From assembly GCF_033115175.1 (NCBI RefSeq), contig NC_084827.1:150963701-151027700 (forward strand): a stretch of 64,000 nucleotides of DNA, written 5' to 3'. Below the pieces are notes generated by a model that was not told the origin of the DNA, made no database searches, and saw only the letters and a list, made by a program, of their open reading frames with translations. This document shows, piece after piece, positions 59,640 to 64,000 of this stretch. This DNA is from Lepus europaeus (taxonomy: Eukaryota > Chordata > Mammalia > Lagomorpha > Leporidae). A program made the translations under genes and the position numbers. Position 1 is the first letter of the stretch. Every line of letters begins with the position of its first letter.

Positions 59640-59790
59640 CTGGGAGGCAACAGGTAATGTCTCAAGTACTTCAATCCCTGCCACTCACATGGAAGACCTG
59701 AATTGCATTGCCTGCTCCTGGCTTCAGCCCCAGTCTGCAGGCATTTGTGGAGCAAACCAACAGACAGATAAATCACTCATGTTTTCATAA
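59640..59790 (+). mobile_element. Partial CSINE
   Basis: Only the second half of a C repeat is recognisable: 'tcaagtacttcaatccctgccactcacatggaagacctg' (in pieces), 'cctgctcctggcttcagcc' and 'agcaaaccaacagacag'. The head is missing or too decayed. Confidence 0.75.
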
Positions 59791-59845
59791 AGTAATCAAT
59801 CAATTGATTAATTTTTTTAAAACAAGAATCACACCCATCCAAAAG

Positions 59846-60150
59846 AGGAACAAAGAGAGAAGGAGGAACAGAGAAAGGAGAGGCAAGGAGAGAGAGGTCT
59901 TGCATCTGCTGGTCCACTCCCCAGTTGGCCACAATAGCCAGAGCTGGGCCGATCAAAAGCCAGGAGCTTCTTCCAGGTCTCCCACGTGCATACAGGGTCC
60001 CAAGGACTTGGGCCATCTTCTACTGCTTTTCTAGGCCACATCAGAGAGCTGGATTGGAAGAGGAACAGCCGGGACTAGAACCGGTGCCCATATGGGATGC
60101 CGGCGCTTCAGGCCAGGGTGTTAACCCACTGTGCCATAGCGCCGGCCCTA
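59846..60150 (-). mobile_element. CSINE
   Basis: Reverse C repeat. The plus strand runs from the GA-rich run, through 'gcatctgctggtccactccccagttggcc' (in pieces), to the head 'ccatagcgccggcccta'. The repeat words atttttttaaaa at 59811-59822 and 60154-60165 may be its target-site duplication, though about 25 extra bases separate the left one from the SINE tail. Confidence 0.93.
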
Positions 60151-60349
60151 CATATTTTTTTAAAAAATGCATGGATTTCAAAACCTAGTGCACCAAAACA
60201 AATTTATCATTTAATTTCATTTTCTACACGTTTTGATCCCCTATAGTCATTCAATCTTCATTCTGCCTTTATTAATTGCTGGCTCCCTATCACTTTAAGG
60301 ACATGTATCCACTTTTATCCTTCAGGTTCTTTCAATAAAAAAATCATGG

Positions 60350-60704
60350 GCCGGCGCCGCGGCTCAATAGGCTAATCCTCCGCCTTGCGGCGCCGGCACA
60401 CAGGGTTCTAGTCCCGGTCGGGGCACCGATCCTGTCCCGGTTGCCCCTCTTCCAGGCCAGCTCTCTGCTGTGGCCAGGGAGTGCAGTGGAGGATGGCCCA
60501 AGTGCTTGGGTCCTGCACCCCATGGGAGACCAGGAGAAGCACCTGGCTCCTGCCATCGGATCAGCGCGGTGCGCTGGCCGCAGCGCGCCTACCGCGGCAG
60601 CCATTGGAGGGTGAACCAACGGCAAAAAGGAAGACCTTTCTCTCTGTCTCTCTCTCTCACTATCCACTCTGCCTGTCAAAAAATAAAAAAATAAAAAAAA
60701 ATTT
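60350..60704 (+). mobile_element. Young full-length CSINE with target-site duplication
   Basis: Very close to the copy at 55825-56180 (about 15 substitutions over the first 285 bases by eye), starting 'ggccggcgccgcggctc', CpG-rich, CT run and A-rich tail. It is flanked by aaaaaaatcatgg at 60337-60349 and 60706-60718. Frames across it are SINE sequence. Confidence 0.97.
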
Positions 60705-60719
60705 AAAAAAAATCATGGA

Positions 60720-61030
60720 AAAATCTTCAACATAGTATGAAATCCATCAATTGTGCATGATTATTTGTACAAATTCTAGGAAATATATGATGTTTAGGAT
60801 TAAATCAGGTCCCTCACCCCTGTCAATGTGCCATAAATAAATATAAATAAAAATAAATCTTAGCTATGATTATATTTATTAATTTCTACTTGCTGGAGCC
60901 TACATACAAACATTAAAAGGTAATAGATAAACTCAGCATTTAGAAATGCAGAATCAAATAATTTTAAGGATAATACACCTGCATAGGGTAATTATAACTC
61001 CACAGCAACCAGATAAATAAAAAGGTTCTT
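60720..61030. other. Unique AT-rich DNA
   Basis: No gene or repeat apart from short AAAT runs near 60834-60858. Confidence 0.5.
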
Positions 61031-61032
61031 TT

Positions 61033-61353
61033 AAGGATATATTTACTTGTTTTGAAAGTCAGAGTTACAGACAGAGGGAAAGCCAAAGAGAGAGACATCT
61101 TCCATCTGCTGGTTCATTCCCCCAGAAGGCTGCAATGGCCAGGCATGGGCCAGGCCAAAGCCAGGAGCTTTATCTGGGTCTCACATGTGAGTACTAGTGA
61201 CCCAAACACTTGAGCCATCTTCTGTTGCTTTTCCAGGTGCATAAGCAGGGAGCCCTATCAGAAGTGGAGCAGCCAGGAAACAAATTGGCACCTGTATGGA
61301 ATACTACCATCATAGGCAGCAGCTTTACCCACTACACTACAACACTAGCCCCA
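61033..61353 (-). mobile_element. CSINE
   Basis: Reverse C repeat, from the tail side 'ttgaaagtcagagttacagacag' through 'cttccatctgctggttcattccccc' (in pieces), to the head side 'ttacccactacactacaac' and 'actagcccc'. Confidence 0.92.
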
Positions 61354-61379
61354 GAATGTTCTTAGTGATTTAAATTTGT

Positions 61380-61860
61380 GTATTTTGGAGAAATAGCCAA
61401 ACCCTATCACCTTTTCTCTTGCTTACAGAAAAGTTACTATAGTCACACGGTTATTAAGCCAACAGCAACCCTCTGGAAGATCCAAGGGCTAAGATATTGG
61501 TCAGTACTTCTTAGCACCTTTAAATGGGATGATACAAAAATAGAAATTGCCCAACTGAACTGCCCATGATATTAGATGTGCTACTCTGGTGGTGGTCTTC
61601 TTGGACCACCATTGCGCTGAGTCTGTGGGACGATGGCCTGCATGTCACCAAATGGAAACAGAGCCCAGTGTACCACCAGCAGCAGCCTCATGCTCTGTGG
61701 TCTGAGAAATTCCTCATCCTTCCAGATGGGCTACACTGTTCAGTCTGATGGTGAAGAATGGCAGAGCAACCTCACTGCTTTCTGCCCTAATGCTAATCTG
61801 GAGCCAGGGGTCTCAAAATCCAGTGTCTATACGGGCGAGGCAAAATAAATAAATAAATAA
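61380..61860 (+). pseudogene. Possible decayed retrocopy or exon fossil (unidentified)
   Basis: Codon-like composition and frames that hand over to each other (61378-61569, 61566-61748, 61633-61848), followed directly by an A-rich (AAAT)n end at 61844-61860, as at the tail of a retroposed sequence. I could not match it to a protein family and the frames are interrupted. It may be only unique DNA with chance frames. Confidence 0.2.
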
Positions 61861-61864
61861 GTAC

Positions 61865-64000
61865 AGCTGTTCAAGTGTGAGAAATATATAACACCCGTGG
61901 ACTCTCTCTTTCCACATCAGATAAGGCAAGCACACAAAGAAATATTATTCTCTTTCAAAGAGGAAACAACAAGCATAATAATACTTGGCAACCAATGCTT
62001 TGCCTTCATGCTGGGGAGACTACAGGGAGTGATGGGAATATCCCATGACCACTGCGAAAGGTAGTGATTGCTATTCAGCACCAGCCAATGACAGACACAT
62101 AGGAATATGAAACCACTGAGGCTGGTTCTGATTTTGCCAGACAAAGGCAGAAATACAGACTTTTTTTTGGTGACATTTAACAATTTCAAATGATGGCCCC
62201 CAAAAAAGGAAAAACTTGTGTATTTTTAAACTACCCTATATGTAAAATAATCGCATAAGTTCAACTCAGTACACATTAATGAAAAAGGATGCCTAAACTC
62301 TAAGTAGCTTCCAAATAGGGTAATCTGACTGCTCAAATTTTAAAAGGCAAGAAGTGGTGCACTTACATATATGTGGCACCAACAGGATACAGTGTCCTGT
62401 TCAAAGCTATAATGGATGCCCTGCTTCTGAAGCTAAGTGTCTGCTAAGGAATGCCAAGTCCAGAGTCAGTCTAGGCTTCCCTTTCCTCTGCTCTGGGGCC
62501 CCTCCAACTCCCCAAGCCGCCTCCCAGGCCTGTCTATTCTTAGCACAATCACTGCAAAGGAAATGCAAGGTGCTGTTTGTTACGAGACACCAATGAGAGT
62601 CCAACCCTCATTTCTGACTCGTTGAAAATACACTTTTTTTCTATGCCACAGACTTTGATCTACTCACAATCCCCCAAATTCCACATCACATGATGTATAT
62701 CATCTGCTTAGTAAATTTCTGCTTCCAGAAACCATAGTATAGTTTGATGAAGAAAATAAAGCAAAAGATTAACCAAATTACCCATCTCTGTCATCTCTTT
62801 TGCTGAAATATCCAATGGGTTTGGAATTTTTTTTCCATATAAATCATCCAACGAGCTTGATGGAACTGTAACACATCAACTGTTAGGAAGTCCTAAGTGC
62901 CTCGAGTCCATTGATTTGGAGAGAAGAATACTAACTCTGACAATGGCCTCATAAAACCCTTTATCCACTTCCAAGATTATGGAAAAAATGCTCAGCCTCG
63001 GAGCAACTTCCTCCAACCCTTCAGACATGCTGGACTTGTGTGTGGACCTGCTACCATCCTACTTGGATAGCACACAAAGAAAGCACCTTTGTCCCGTGCA
63101 GAGAATGGAATGCTCCCCCAGAGGACTGTGGGCAGAGTCACCATCTGCATGGCTTCTTTGCGAGCCAGGGCTAGAGAGGAGCGGACCACGCACATTTAAG
63201 ATGGGAGTTGAAGGAAGATGTAAAAAAGGGAAACCTGACTGAGCACGCTGTGCAGAGGAACAGCTGCTGAGTCATGTAAATTCAGGAGGACTTCTATGGA
63301 ATGGGATGGAAATGTGTTCCTGGGTAGAGAGAGCTCCAAGGCGATGGGGGGAGAATAGCTGTGGGACGGGTACTTCCTCAGCCCTGGGGTGGGAGGTTAT
63401 CTCAGGCTCCAGGAGGCATGGGCTCTTTATTTAGTTCTGACAGAATACAGATAAGAGGAAAATAGCCTCTTCAGGAAGAAAAAAAAAAGAAAGGAAGGAA
63501 AAAACATAACTGTTCCTTTATAAGCATCTTACAGGAGCACCAAGCCAACTTGGCCATCCACGAGACTTTGCGCTCCAAACACGCATTGCCATGGAGGAAG
63601 GCCTGGTAAGCAGGAGGTGCGGGCACAGGGTCTGGGGGAGGCAGGATGTGCAAGCGATCACATTTCCTCCCAAGGAGAGCCAGGCCTCTGCTGACTTCCT
63701 GCACACCCCCTCCTGCCATCCTGCGAGCTGCTGCCCAAGCCAGGGAACCCTGAGGCTTTCAGGAGCTTTTATCGTATTAGAAGCATTTTTCTCATCATAA
63801 CCGAGACCTTTAGTATTGCATTAAAAAGATGGTTAATTTTCTTAAGCTTCCTTTTAAACACAGAAATAGGATTAGAAGGATAACACGCTCAGATGCAAGC
63901 CCATTATTTGATTATGTCTAAACCTAATCCTGCCTTCACCTTGGCCTGCAGAGTCTCCATTTTGGGGTTTATTGGTTGATAATGCCAGGGCTGTCAGATA
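61865..64000. other. Unique DNA, no gene seen
   Basis: No clear SINE, L1 or LTR in about 2.1 kb. Frames up to 90 codons lie on both strands with no domain. 62.8-63.9 kb has the texture of non-repetitive intergenic DNA and could hold regulatory elements. Confidence 0.5.

Overview
This is a stretch of lagomorph nuclear DNA, most likely European rabbit (Oryctolagus cuniculus). The diagnosis rests on about fifteen C-repeat SINEs (CSINE), which are the lagomorph-specific tRNA-derived SINE family, and on several L1 3' ends with the rabbit-type G-rich 3' UTR. Older mammal-wide repeats (MIR, L2, L1M relics, an ERVL-MaLR LTR, hAT and Tigger-type DNA elements) form the background. I found no protein-coding exon, tRNA, rRNA, CRISPR array or bacterial-style operon that I can defend. 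Every open frame is short (179 codons at most) and most lie in repeats or are chance frames.

Layout. 1-8.5 kb: an L1 3' end, then unique DNA, then a layered nest (old L1 ORF2 relic, cut by a lagomorph L1, cut by a CSINE), a pair of diverged direct repeats, and a solo MLT1-type LTR. 8.5-20.3 kb: largely unique DNA with scattered MIRs. Within it, 12.5-16.4 kb is almost repeat-free and looks like gene-desert regulatory sequence. 20.3-23.3 kb: an L2, then a CSINE split by an L1 insertion with a clear target-site duplication. 23.3-33.5 kb: unique DNA, L2/MIR/L1M relics, a hAT fragment, a large imperfect inverted repeat (30.5-30.8 kb) and another L1 with a target-site duplication. 33.5-41.6 kb: CSINEs alternate with unique blocks, followed by a MER2-like Tigger element. 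41.6-43.2 kb: an L1 whose 3' UTR carries three tandem modules. 43.2-48.6 kb: mostly unique.

48.8-54.7 kb is SINE- and L1-free. It carries a good minus-strand polyadenylation signal at its low-coordinate end and may be a long minus-strand 3' UTR; the gene cannot be named from the sequence. 55-61.4 kb is the SINE-dense part, with two young, GC-rich CSINEs that have visible target-site duplications. 61.4-64 kb is unique, including a short stretch that might be a decayed retrocopy.

Functionally, the window reads as intergenic or intronic DNA shaped by L1-driven retrotransposition of L1s and CSINEs, with a few repeat-poor islands as candidate regulatory elements. I did not find a previously undescribed biological system. 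The most informative structures are the modular duplication of the L1 3' UTR, the nested insertions, and the inverted repeat at 30.5 kb.
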